Assembly: GCA_900769985.1 (NCBI GenBank)
Contig: CAAGIS010000156.1
Coordinates: 1 to 24,038, forward strand
Origin: Spirochaetia bacterium
Lineage (GTDB): Bacteria; Spirochaetota; Spirochaetia; Treponematales; Treponemataceae
Length of the DNA stretch: 24,038 bases
Direction of reading: 5' to 3'
Made by a program: the position numbers and the translations under genes. The notes below the pieces were generated by a model. It was not told the origin of the DNA. It saw only the letters and a program-made list of their open reading frames with translations, and did no database searches. Shown in pieces: positions 14,938-22,543 of this stretch (positions are counted from its first letter, which is position 1; each line of letters begins with the position of its first letter).

Positions 14938-15501
14938 ATGTCTAAGAATGTTTTAATATGCGGAGTCGGCGGTCAGGGAACAGTTCTTGCCGCAAAAGTT
15001 CTGGCTCAGGCGGCGATTTCTGGCGGTGAGTACGTTCTCTCTGCGGAAACTATAGGAATGGCTCAGCGCGGCGGCTGCGTTACAAGTCATGTCAGAATCG
15101 GGCAAGGGATTTTTTCGCCGCTTATTCCTCAGGGGCAGGCAGATGTCCTGATTGCATTTGAAGCCTCCGAAGCCGTCCGCAACATTAAGTTTTTAAAACA
15201 GGACGGAGTTGTAATCGTCAGCCGCAAAGTAATTCAGCCTGCAACTGCAAGCCTTACGGGCAAAACTTTCTCCGAAGGCGAAATGATTTCGTACTTGCAG
15301 AAAAATGCAGGCAAAGTCATCGACATCGACACTGACAGCGTATGCCGCTCTTTGCAAAGTTCAAAAGTCGTGAATATGGTACTTTTAGGCGCAATCTGTA
15401 AAACAGGAATCGTTCAGAAAGAACAGTTAAAAGCCGCTTTAAAACTTCTTGTAAAACCTGAATTTTATGAATTGAACGTAAAAGCAATCGAAACTGTTTG
15501 A
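14938..15501 (+). CDS. iorB: Indolepyruvate ferredoxin oxidoreductase, beta (gamma-domain) subunit
   Basis: The small partner of IorA, 187 residues, matching the usual 190-200. It belongs to the pyruvate-ferredoxin oxidoreductase gamma-domain family. GVGGQGT near 8-14 is the hallmark glycine loop, followed by the AETIGMAQRGG segment and a VLIAFEASEAVR segment typical of the family. ATG 14938 is chosen because GGGAGGA lies 7 nt upstream. An open frame reaches back to 14821 but overlaps iorA in another frame and is not a real start. The stop codon TGA is itself part of a TTGACA -35 hexamer for the next gene. The pair is complete and should be functional in an anaerobe. Confidence 0.95.
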   Translation: MSKNVLICGVGGQGTVLAAKVLAQAAISGGEYVLSAETIGMAQRGGCVTSHVRIGQGIFSPLIPQGQADVLIAFEASEAVRNIKFLKQDGVVIVSRKVIQPATASLTGKTFSEGEMISYLQKNAGKVIDIDTDSVCRSLQSSKVVNMVLLGAICKTGIVQKEQLKAALKLLVKPEFYELNVKAIETV

Positions 15502-15526
15502 CAGTTTGTTTTTTCTGCATTACTAT
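15498..15526 (+). promoter_or_regulatory. Sigma-70 promoter of the phenylacetate-CoA ligase gene
   Basis: A perfect -35 TTGACA (15498-15503) overlaps the iorB stop codon, and a -10 TACTAT (15521-15526) follows after exactly 17 bp. Transcription would begin near 15533. The ligase gene would therefore have its own promoter besides read-through from iorAB. Confidence 0.6.
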
Positions 15527-15536
15527 TAATAGTAAT
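15519..15536. promoter_or_regulatory. 18-bp perfect palindrome over the -10 element
   Basis: ATTACTATTAATAGTAAT reads the same on both strands. It covers the -10 hexamer and the predicted start of transcription of the ligase gene, where a repressor dimer would block initiation. It is followed by C and T6, so as RNA it could instead form a weak, nearly all A-U terminator for iorAB. I prefer the operator reading because the stem has only two G-C pairs. Confidence 0.6.
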
Positions 15537-15573
15537 CTTTTTTATTGACTTTTTTTTTATCGAGGAGTTTTTT

Positions 15574-16818
15574 ATGAATATGACAGAACTTCAGCTTGAA
15601 CAGATCAAAAACCAGATACGCAGGTTAAAAAACTGCGGCAATCCGTTTTATACAGAACGTTTTAAAGACTTAAATCCAGATGATTTGAAAACCCAGAGTG
15701 ATTTTGAAAACCTCATTCCGTTTGTGACAAAACAGGAACTTCGCGATGCCTATCCGCTCGGACTTTCTTCCGTAAGCGAAGATAAAATCGTCCGCATTCA
15801 TTCTTCATCAGGAACTACGGGCGCGCCTGTTGTCGTTCCGTATACGCAAAAAGATGTCGACGACTGGGCGACTATGTTTGCGCGCTGTTATGAACTTGCA
15901 GGAATTACAAAGACTGACCGTATTCAGATTACGCCGGGCTACGGACTCTGGACGGCAGGAATCGGTTTTCAGGCAGGGTGCGAAAAACTCGGTGCGATGG
16001 CAATTCCGATGGGCCCGGGCAATACGGAAAAACAGCTTCAGATGATGCAGGACTTAGGTTCGACTGTAATCTGCGCAACTTCTTCTTATGCACTTTTGCT
16101 TGCAGAACAAGTCGAAGCGCGCGGACTCGGCAAAAACATAAAACTCAAAAAAGGCGTCATCGGCTCTGAACGCTGGGGCGAAAAAATGCGCCGTCGTATT
16201 CAGAATATTCTCGGAATTGAACTTTACGATATTTACGGTCTTACGGAATGTTACGGACCGGGAATCGGAATCAACTGTACTGCGCAGACAGATGGAATGC
16301 ACATTTTTGACGATTTCATTTATGTCGAAATCCTTGACCCCGAAACAGGAAAGCCTGTCAAGGACGGCGAGCTTGGCGAAATTACTTTGACGACACTCGT
16401 AAAAGAAGGCGCTCCGTTAATCAGGTTCAGGACGCACGACTTGGCTGCCTTTGTTACAGGCGAATGTCCTTGCGGAAGAAAATATCCGCGCATTACTCAG
16501 ATTATGGGCCGCAGTGACGATATGGTCAAAGTAAAAGGAAATATCATTTTCCCGAGTACAATCGAAGACGTCATAAAATCCGTTCCGGGAACGTCAAGCG
16601 AATACCGCGCTGTCATTGAACACGAAAACGGCAAAGATCAGATGACAATCATTGTCGAAGTCGAAGGCGGAACTGACAGAACGGAAGTAAGCCTTGGAAT
16701 TCAATATTTCTTCAAGCAAAAATATAACCTCACTCCAAAAGTTGAAGTCATCGGAATAGGAGAACTTCCTCGAAGTGAAAAGAAAACAAAACGCATCGAT
16801 GACCGCCGTTTTGAATAG
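15574..16818 (+). CDS. paaK: Phenylacetate-CoA ligase (aryl acid:CoA ligase, AMP-forming)
   Basis: An adenylate-forming enzyme that activates phenylacetate or a related aryl acid with ATP and CoA to the arylacetyl-CoA. The 414-residue length is near the 430 of PaaK. The ATP-binding loop SSSGTTGAP lies at 77-85. The A5-type motif YDIYGLTECYG surrounds residues 218-228, with Glu225 in the usual place. The C-terminal AMP-binding_C_2 domain (about 330-414) contains GRSDDMVKVKG. GAGGAG lies 6 nt before the ATG. It is 72 bp after iorB, and its product is the same arylacetyl-CoA that IorAB makes or consumes. Such ligase-IOR neighbours are known in anaerobes that use aryl acids. Indoleacetate or hydroxyphenylacetate are alternative substrates. 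Confidence 0.92.
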   Translation: MNMTELQLEQIKNQIRRLKNCGNPFYTERFKDLNPDDLKTQSDFENLIPFVTKQELRDAYPLGLSSVSEDKIVRIHSSSGTTGAPVVVPYTQKDVDDWATMFARCYELAGITKTDRIQITPGYGLWTAGIGFQAGCEKLGAMAIPMGPGNTEKQLQMMQDLGSTVICATSSYALLLAEQVEARGLGKNIKLKKGVIGSERWGEKMRRRIQNILGIELYDIYGLTECYGPGIGINCTAQTDGMHIFDDFIYVEILDPETGKPVKDGELGEITLTTLVKEGAPLIRFRTHDLAAFVTGECPCGRKYPRITQIMGRSDDMVKVKGNIIFPSTIEDVIKSVPGTSSEYRAVIEHENGKDQMTIIVEVEGGTDRTEVSLGIQYFFKQKYNLTPKVEVIGIGELPRSEKKTKRIDDRRFE

Positions 16819-16836
16819 TTTTGTATGAGGCTGTAA

Positions 16837-17937
16837 ATGTATAATTTACAAAAGAAAGCAGAATATCTGTTTATAAAGAAAGATACTTCCGTTTTATGCT
16901 CTTTAGTATGTGCGATGCATATATTGCTTGCTCCGTTCTGCTATTATTACGGATATGATTTTATATGTCAGTATCATATTTATATATCGATTCTTTATAT
17001 AACTATGATTGCAATTTCAAAAGCCATTCCCAAATTGTTCTTATTTTCGTTCTGCTATTTGGAAACAATTGCCTATACTTTTATCGTAACGATTCTTTAT
17101 GGAAACGATGCCGGCTCTTACATCATCACGCTTGTACTTCTTGTTTATCTTTTTATGATTTTTATTTCATCAAGAACCTCTGCACATAAATACATTTTTT
17201 CAACAGTGTTTTCGACAGCAGTTACGGTAACGGAAATTATCATTATTCAAATAATTGATTTTACAAAACTTGACGTAGAACATACTTTCATCAATAGGTT
17301 CTATCTGATTCATTATTTTATTTTTGCCGTTACGAGTATTCTTGCAGTCTGTTTTATAGGACATATAATCAGACAGAATATTTTCCGCTTTAATGAAAAG
17401 AATAAAATGAGGAATGCTTTTCTTAATTATTCTTCAACGCACGATGCGCTTACAAAAATTTTTAACAGGCGGAAAATAATGCAGATTATAAACAGCTTTT
17501 CAACGAACGCTGAATATAAAGATAAAATTTTCGCACTTGCAATTTTTGATATTGACCATTTTAAAAAAGTGAATGATACTTACGGTCATGATTGCGGCGA
17601 TGTGATTTTAAAGGGAATGGCAAGTTTAATAAGTCGTTATCTTCCTGATAATACTATTTTTGCGCGATGGGGCGGCGAAGAATTTATAATCCTGTTTACG
17701 TCAGAAGCAGACAGCGCAATTGACGTACTTGAAAATATCAGAAACCTTGTGCAGAATTATTCATTTAAATATCTTACAAAAATGATAAAAATAACGATTA
17801 CACTTGGTTTGAGTTCATCGGGAAATCCGCAAAGCTTTCAGAAAATGCTTATTGAGGCTGACAAAAATTTAATCAAAGGTAAGAATGCTGGAAGAAACAT
17901 TGTAGTTTCTGGCTATTATGGAGATGAGGAGTTATGA
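16837..17937 (+). CDS. Membrane diguanylate cyclase (first of tandem pair)
   Basis: Makes cyclic di-GMP from two GTP. The 366-residue protein has about six transmembrane helices in residues 18-177 with no recognisable sensor domain, then a GGDEF domain (about 195-360). Catalytic features are intact: Asp238 in FDIDHFKKVND for metal, and GGEEF at 279-283. The inhibitory I-site (RxxD five residues before GGEEF) is absent, so classical product feedback is not expected. GAGG lies 6 nt before the ATG. It begins 18 bp after the paaK stop and overlaps the next cyclase by 4 bp (ATGA). It may be transcribed with the aryl-acid genes, which would be an unexpected link, or from an undetected promoter. Cyclic di-GMP controls motility in treponemes and other spirochetes. 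Confidence 0.93.
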   Translation: MYNLQKKAEYLFIKKDTSVLCSLVCAMHILLAPFCYYYGYDFICQYHIYISILYITMIAISKAIPKLFLFSFCYLETIAYTFIVTILYGNDAGSYIITLVLLVYLFMIFISSRTSAHKYIFSTVFSTAVTVTEIIIIQIIDFTKLDVEHTFINRFYLIHYFIFAVTSILAVCFIGHIIRQNIFRFNEKNKMRNAFLNYSSTHDALTKIFNRRKIMQIINSFSTNAEYKDKIFALAIFDIDHFKKVNDTYGHDCGDVILKGMASLISRYLPDNTIFARWGGEEFIILFTSEADSAIDVLENIRNLVQNYSFKYLTKMIKITITLGLSSSGNPQSFQKMLIEADKNLIKGKNAGRNIVVSGYYGDEEL

Positions 17938-19022
17938 ACCGCAAAAAGAACTTTCTTACTTTTTCTAAAAAACCGTTTTCTTTTATATGTTATTTTTCTG
18001 CATTTTTGTCTGCTGTAAAAAATGTAATTTTCTGTGTAAATTACGATTCATTTTTTAATCCGTTTTTATATTGGGGAATTTTTTCTGCAGCATTGTATCT
18101 TATTTTTGCTGCTGTCTTTAATTCAAAAAACAGGATTTTCCTGTTTATGTTTTATATAATAGAAACATGTGCCAGAATCTGTTATTCAATTTATTTTGCA
18201 AAATGCGAACCGCGCTATGATATTCTTTTGATTTCGCTTTTTATCGTATGCAGTTTTTTCAAAATGCAGTACAGCCGGAATAATGCAATTTACATTGTTT
18301 CGCTGTGCTTGTCTTTTAGTACTCTTTTTGCAGTTTTCTATTTTAAGTATTCGCTTTACAAGTCATTTGTCTTTTTTTCAGAACCTCAAAAACTTTTTTA
18401 TGCAGTAGAAATTTTTTGCAATATTTTTATAACATGTTCCCATCTGATTATATTTTCATTTTCAACTTCGATGAATCTGCGTAGAATTTACAAAAAAAAT
18501 TCCAACATTCAGAAAAAACTTGAATATATAACTTGCCACGATCTTTTGACAGGACTTATGAACCGCTACAGAGCTACTACTTTTTTTGCTTCGTGCGAAT
18601 TGCGCAAACAGAATGAAAACATCGATTATGCGATTGCAATTCTTGACATTGACGATTTTAAAAAAATCAATGACACTTACGGACACAATTGCGGCGATTT
18701 TATTCTAAAAAGCTATACTCAGAACCTCCGCAAAAAACTTCCCTTGCAAAATAAAATTTCACGATGGGGTGGAGAAGAGTTTATAATAATTTTTCCAATT
18801 ATAACGTCTGAAACTATTTTTGAACTTGATTCTATACGTGAATTAATTTCTCTTACGCCATTCTGTTTTAATAACCAGACTATTTATGTAACGGCAACTT
18901 ACGGTATAAGCTCTTCAAGAAATTTCAGTTCTGCATACGAAGTTTTAAACGATGCTGACAGTCATCTTTTAATCGGAAAAGAGAATGGTAAAAACAGACT
19001 TGTTGTTTCAGAGAAGTTTTGA
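17934..19022 (+). CDS. Membrane diguanylate cyclase (second of tandem pair)
   Basis: A paralogue of the preceding gene: 362 residues, six or so membrane helices in residues 15-178, then GGDEF. GGEEF falls at 279-283, exactly the same residue numbers as in the first protein, and DIDDFKKINDTYGHNCGD matches the metal and substrate site. Again no RxxD I-site precedes it. The membrane halves have diverged far more than the cyclase halves, suggesting duplication followed by change in what is sensed. GAGGAG lies inside the end of the upstream gene and the start overlaps its stop (ATGA), so translation is coupled. Both domains look active; the pair could form a heterodimer, which is inference. Confidence 0.93.
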   Translation: MNRKKNFLTFSKKPFSFICYFSAFLSAVKNVIFCVNYDSFFNPFLYWGIFSAALYLIFAAVFNSKNRIFLFMFYIIETCARICYSIYFAKCEPRYDILLISLFIVCSFFKMQYSRNNAIYIVSLCLSFSTLFAVFYFKYSLYKSFVFFSEPQKLFYAVEIFCNIFITCSHLIIFSFSTSMNLRRIYKKNSNIQKKLEYITCHDLLTGLMNRYRATTFFASCELRKQNENIDYAIAILDIDDFKKINDTYGHNCGDFILKSYTQNLRKKLPLQNKISRWGGEEFIIIFPIITSETIFELDSIRELISLTPFCFNNQTIYVTATYGISSSRNFSSAYEVLNDADSHLLIGKENGKNRLVVSEKF

Positions 19023-19028
19023 TACTAT
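19020..19028 (+). promoter_or_regulatory. Extended -10 element of the small lipoprotein gene
   Basis: TG-A-TACTAT (19020-19028) is an extended -10, whose TGA is also the stop codon of the upstream cyclase. Its end is 6 nt before the ATG at 19035 and no Shine-Dalgarno is present, so a leaderless or near-leaderless message is plausible. No matching -35 is needed for an extended -10. Not proven. Confidence 0.4.
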
Positions 19029-19034
19029 TTACTT

Positions 19035-19463
19035 ATGAAAAATTCATTACATTTAATTAATATTTTACTTCTTTCTTTTTTTGCTCTTGGAACTGTATGT
19101 TCATGCAAAACAACGATGCCGGAAATCCCGAATGACTTGACGGCAGCACAATTGATTCAGCGTGGTCAGGATGCACTCGCAAACGGAAAATATAAAATTG
19201 CAGATTCCTATTACATTGCTACAATTGACCGCTATGGTTCGGATTTAAAATGCTATGTTGAAGCACGTTATGAACTTGCACATTCTTTTTACAAACAGAA
19301 AAGATATGACGAAGCAAAAACGATGTTTAACGAGATTGTTTCTATTTTTGATTCTCCTGAGGCAATTTATCAGGTTCAGCCTAAATATAAAAAACTGGCA
19401 CAGATTCAGCTTGATAAAATCGCTGCTATAGAAGCAAAAAAAGAAGCAAAGGCAAAAAAATAA
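19035..19463 (+). CDS. Small TPR-type lipoprotein
   Basis: A 142-residue exported protein. The signal peptide (hydrophobic 7-19) ends at a lipobox with Cys22 or Cys24 (GTVCSC). Residues 35-110 read as two tetratricopeptide-like helix pairs: LIQRGQDALANGKYKIADSY, then YELAHSFYKQKRYDEAKTMF. The last 25 residues are a charged helix rich in Ala, Lys and Glu. The layout recalls a very short BamD/YfiO or YbgF-type periplasmic adaptor, though BamD is about twice as long, so a role in outer-membrane assembly is only a guess. No ribosome site precedes the ATG; an extended -10 does. It is convergent with the vWA gene, leaving 19 bp between stops. Confidence 0.82.
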   Translation: MKNSLHLINILLLSFFALGTVCSCKTTMPEIPNDLTAAQLIQRGQDALANGKYKIADSYYIATIDRYGSDLKCYVEARYELAHSFYKQKRYDEAKTMFNEIVSIFDSPEAIYQVQPKYKKLAQIQLDKIAAIEAKKEAKAKK

Positions 19464-19482
19464 TTTTTGCAAAACCGCAAAA
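19455..19482 (-). terminator. Weak hairpin plus T-run after the vWA gene
   Basis: On the minus strand a TTTTGC / GCAAAA stem (19482-19477 with 19470-19465, loop of 6) is followed by ATTA and then seven T (19460-19454). The stem has only two G-C pairs, so termination would be inefficient. On the plus strand the same hairpin has no T-run. Confidence 0.35.
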
Positions 19483-20760
19483 TCAGCTTCTGCCCCTGCG
19501 CTCTTTGTCGTCAGGGGTAATGATTGCATTGATTTCTATCTGCTTTTCCTTTGAAAGTTTTTCTATCAGCTGTTTTGAATATTTGCCTGTTTTCCGCGGA
19601 ACGCTGTGCGGTTCTGCATCTCCTATGAGAATGACCTTTTTAGAAGCATCCGCTCTCCACTTGAAAAACTCCATCGAAGCATAAAGCGCTTCATAAACTG
19701 CCTCAGGAATGTCTCCGCCTTCGCTTCCTATAATGCGCAGGGCACGTACGTTTTTTACAAATGCCTGAACGTCAGATGTAAAGTCGTAATATTTTACAGG
19801 CAGCCCGTTTGCAAAAAAGTTGTCGCCGTAATCGCGGTAAAAAACAAGTCCAAGCCTTACATCGTTAAATTCTTTTAATCCTTCAACAAGGGCAGGAAGC
19901 CATTTTTCTTTTAATTTCTGAATGTCGTCTTTCATGCTGCCTGTTGCATCTATTGCAAAAACAATGTCGCCCTTGTCTTTAGGATTTATCATTTTAATTG
20001 AATTCATTATGTCTTCAATAATTGTTTCAGGCCCTTTTGAATAAATCATCATTTCAGAAATTTCTTTAAAAGTTTGCGCTGCAAGAGGATTGTAATTGTC
20101 GGTGAGAATTGTTTTTTCCTCTTCAACGGGAACTGCTTTTTCTTCCTGCTTTTTAAGTTCATGCGTTTCTGTTTTCAGTTCAGTTTTCTTGCGCTTGCGT
20201 ATTTCAAAATCGAACATGTACGGATTGTCAAAATATTTTCCTGTATAATCGCAGTATTTTTTTTCAAAAGAACGGATATTTATAAAAGTTCCTTTGCTTA
20301 TTTTTACAGTTCCGTTTCTGCTCCAGGGGTAGCCGAAAACAATTTCATCGGGAATGTAAATGTGGAAGCATTCGTCAAAGTATTCATTTTTTTCTGTTGT
20401 AGAGTCTATGAGGGAATACTGTGCATTATGAAAGTCAAGTTGCTCGCCGTTTAAAATCCGTATTTCATCACCGTTTACCGGATTATATTCTTTTGCACGA
20501 TAAGCGTAATTAGGGTTTTGTCCCGAAGGGTCTTTTGTAGTTTCTGTCAGCATTACAGATTCTACTCCCGGTTTTTTCTTTATGTAAAGATGGTAGCCGG
20601 TAACTTCATTTGTACCTGGATTTTTTTCTTCGGTAATTACGATGTCAGTCGGTAAAATCAAAAGACTGTTTTGAGAAGCAGTGGCTTGTGAAAACAGAAT
20701 TCCAAGAGTAAATAAGTTTATAAAACTTGCAAAAATAATTTTTTTTAGACTTTCCCTCAT
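19483..20760 (-). CDS. Secreted von Willebrand factor A domain protein
   Basis: A 425-residue exported protein with a Sec signal peptide (about 1-28, cleavage near SQATA). Residues 30-190 are beta-rich and unrecognised. A charged linker at 187-220 (KRKK, then Glu/Lys runs) leads to a vWA domain from about 265 to 425. Its metal-ion site is DATGS at 271-275 (a DxTxS form), with a second loop GSEGGDIPEAV at 345-355 containing the acidic residue. Such domains bind a protein partner through a metal ion. The C-terminus ends RRGRS with no anchor, so it is probably periplasmic. No Shine-Dalgarno precedes the ATG. It diverges from the next gene across 52 bp and converges on the TPR lipoprotein. Partner unknown. 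Confidence 0.88.
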   Translation of the reverse strand: MRESLKKIIFASFINLFTLGILFSQATASQNSLLILPTDIVITEEKNPGTNEVTGYHLYIKKKPGVESVMLTETTKDPSGQNPNYAYRAKEYNPVNGDEIRILNGEQLDFHNAQYSLIDSTTEKNEYFDECFHIYIPDEIVFGYPWSRNGTVKISKGTFINIRSFEKKYCDYTGKYFDNPYMFDFEIRKRKKTELKTETHELKKQEEKAVPVEEEKTILTDNYNPLAAQTFKEISEMMIYSKGPETIIEDIMNSIKMINPKDKGDIVFAIDATGSMKDDIQKLKEKWLPALVEGLKEFNDVRLGLVFYRDYGDNFFANGLPVKYYDFTSDVQAFVKNVRALRIIGSEGGDIPEAVYEALYASMEFFKWRADASKKVILIGDAEPHSVPRKTGKYSKQLIEKLSKEKQIEINAIITPDDKERRGRS

Positions 20761-20795
20761 ATATAAAATATCGGATAGTCTTTTATAAAATATTA

Positions 20796-20804
20796 TGTTA
20801 TAAT
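20796..20804 (+). promoter_or_regulatory. Extended -10 directly before a GTG start
   Basis: TG-T-TATAAT (20796-20804) is a perfect extended -10. It ends 8 nt before the GTG at 20813, so transcription would start at or within a base or two of the initiation codon. There is no Shine-Dalgarno. It lies in the 52-bp divergent spacer shared with the vWA gene. Confidence 0.6.
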
Positions 20805-20812
20805 ATTAAATT

Positions 20813-21904
20813 GTGGAAGGAAAAAATAATATTACAACAAAAGAATTTGTCTCTGTCGATATACACGATTTTTTTGATATAGAAGAAAAAGGGAATAACC
20901 CTGCAGATTACGGAATTGTCGTTTTGACACCGCGTCAAAAAACTATCTATGAGAGTTTACTCCAAAAGGCAAAAGTTCTTGATCCGGATAAATATGAAGT
21001 TTTTCAAAAGCGAATGGCTGATTTGCAGGAACTTGCAAAAAGCATTGCAAATTTTCCGTCTTTGCTTGAACGCCATAATTTGCTTGGAGGCGAACGTACG
21101 CCGCAGTCTTTAATTGATTCTCTTATTCATCATCAGGCAGAAGGCGATTCTACGCTTCAGCTTCCGTCTAAGGCGACTTTAGGAAAAGGATTTCTCGTTG
21201 CAAAAATTCACACTTTTTCATCGCTTGCAAAATTTTCAAAATTAATAAAAGAGCCGGAAGCCGTAACGAGCGAATTTCAAACAGAAACTGTTTCTATGAT
21301 GTTTTCACTTCTTGCAGAAGACGTTTACTTGAATCTTATTCATGACAAAACGATTCCAATCGAGTTTAAGCAGGAACTTGCAATGTCACTTTTACTTTTA
21401 TGGGAACACCGCTCTGACAAAAGTATTGCTGACATTGCTCCGACACTTCTGACAATCTGGACTGCAAGGCGAAAACTCGCTCCTGCATTCGGAACGATGA
21501 TGGGAACAAGCGAACTTTTGATGCTTTCAATGCAGCTTGATGACCAGTGGCAGTGTTTTATGAAGTCAAAACTTGGTGATACAGGCGTTTCTCAGGCAAT
21601 GGAAGAATTCCTTTTTGGAATTTCTTATGAGCAGATTTTGCAGTTAAAAAATATTCTTCGTACAAAAGGAATCCCGGCAATCGGACGTGACGAAGTTTCT
21701 AAATTTCTTGGAGTGCACATAAAGACAGATGCAGGACTTGACTATCGCGACTTTTATTCGATGTATACGCTCAGAAGGGATAATGCGCGCGTCCGTGCAA
21801 GAATGAATTTGCCGGGACCTCACAAAACAATCGAAGATTATTTCATTCAGTTTGTAATGGAACAAAACAAGGAGAAACAGAACAATGACAGTTTCGCAAA
21901 ATAA
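20813..21904 (+). CDS. Conserved-looking helical protein of unknown function
   Basis: I do not recognise this 363-residue protein. It is soluble, with no signal peptide or membrane helix, and reads as almost all alpha-helix. Possible landmarks are LTPRQKTIYESLLQKAKVLDPDKYEVFQ (38-66, given as a region), a GERTPQSLIDSLIHHQ segment near 93-108, a Trp-rich WEHRSDK / LTIWTARRK region around 197-220, and a charged C-terminus. The start must be near the GTG because the next in-frame Met is at residue 68. The extended -10 lies immediately upstream, so the transcript may be leaderless. The gene overlaps the XRE-cupin regulator by 20 bp, and the regulator's AAGGAG lies inside it, so they are co-expressed and probably work together. 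Confidence 0.75.
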   Translation: MEGKNNITTKEFVSVDIHDFFDIEEKGNNPADYGIVVLTPRQKTIYESLLQKAKVLDPDKYEVFQKRMADLQELAKSIANFPSLLERHNLLGGERTPQSLIDSLIHHQAEGDSTLQLPSKATLGKGFLVAKIHTFSSLAKFSKLIKEPEAVTSEFQTETVSMMFSLLAEDVYLNLIHDKTIPIEFKQELAMSLLLLWEHRSDKSIADIAPTLLTIWTARRKLAPAFGTMMGTSELLMLSMQLDDQWQCFMKSKLGDTGVSQAMEEFLFGISYEQILQLKNILRTKGIPAIGRDEVSKFLGVHIKTDAGLDYRDFYSMYTLRRDNARVRARMNLPGPHKTIEDYFIQFVMEQNKEKQNNDSFAK

Positions 21905-22508
21905 TTTACCGCAGGACGAAAACTCGCAGGAAAAAAGAGTTCCATATCACTTTGGCGAAAAACTCCGCTCTGTACGTGAACGGAAAGGTTATACGCTCAA
22001 AGTAGTTGCAACCAAAGCAGGTGTGTCAGAAAGCCTTGTTTCTCAAATCGAGAGGAACAGGGTAAGCCCTGCCATTGATACGCTTCTTGCTCTTGCTGAC
22101 GTCCTTGACATAAACCTTGAGTTTTTATTTGAAGAATACAGGCGAAAGCATCCTGTTCAAATCATACGCAAAACAGAACGCCGGACTGCAAACGAAGACG
22201 GCGTATTCTATGAAGAAATCGTAAAGCCTGACGAAGCTGATGGACAAAGTACTCTGGAATCCTATACTATTTCCATACCTGTCGGCGCAAAAACTCACAG
22301 AGGTTCTTACGGACATCTTGGAAAAGAAATCGGTCTTATTTTAAGCGGAAAGTGCGAACTCCATTATGAAAAACTCGTTTATGAATTGACAGAAGGTGAC
22401 AGCGTAACTTTTAGCGCAGCAGCTCCGCATACGATAATAAATACAGGTGACACTGAACTGAAGGCAATATGGACTGTAACTCCGGCTCAGAGGTTCATTA
22501 ATAAATAA
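21885..22508 (+). CDS. XRE-family regulator with C-terminal cupin domain
   Basis: A 207-residue transcription factor. The helix-turn-helix (about 24-78) is the HTH_3 type: FGEKLRSVRERKGYTLKVVA then GVSESLVSQIERNRVSP, with SLVSQIE the recognition helix. Residues 125-198 form a cupin barrel with PVGAKTHRG, a Glu at 148, and PHTIINTGDTEL. His138, Glu148 and His182 are candidate metal or ligand residues. Proteins of this build sense small molecules (for example PuuR senses polyamines). AAGGAG lies 8 nt before the ATG, inside the preceding gene. The ligand and targets are unknown, but the tight overlap suggests that it controls, or is controlled with, the upstream helical protein. A short GTAAAGTTTAC palindrome follows at 22514-22524. 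Confidence 0.93.
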   Translation: MTVSQNNLPQDENSQEKRVPYHFGEKLRSVRERKGYTLKVVATKAGVSESLVSQIERNRVSPAIDTLLALADVLDINLEFLFEEYRRKHPVQIIRKTERRTANEDGVFYEEIVKPDEADGQSTLESYTISIPVGAKTHRGSYGHLGKEIGLILSGKCELHYEKLVYELTEGDSVTFSAAAPHTIINTGDTELKAIWTVTPAQRFINK

Positions 22509-22543
22509 TTTAAGTAAAGTTTACAAAAAGAGAGGAACTGAAA

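Noticed and set aside
15350..15359. CTTTGCAAAG as a second Fur-type site
   Set aside because: It lies inside the iorB coding region and lacks the one-base centre of the 7-1-7 site, so it is probably a chance match.
22514..22524. GTAAAGTTTAC palindrome between the XRE-cupin and protease genes
   Set aside because: It is only 11 bp, AT-rich, and close to what chance gives; too weak to call the regulator's operator.
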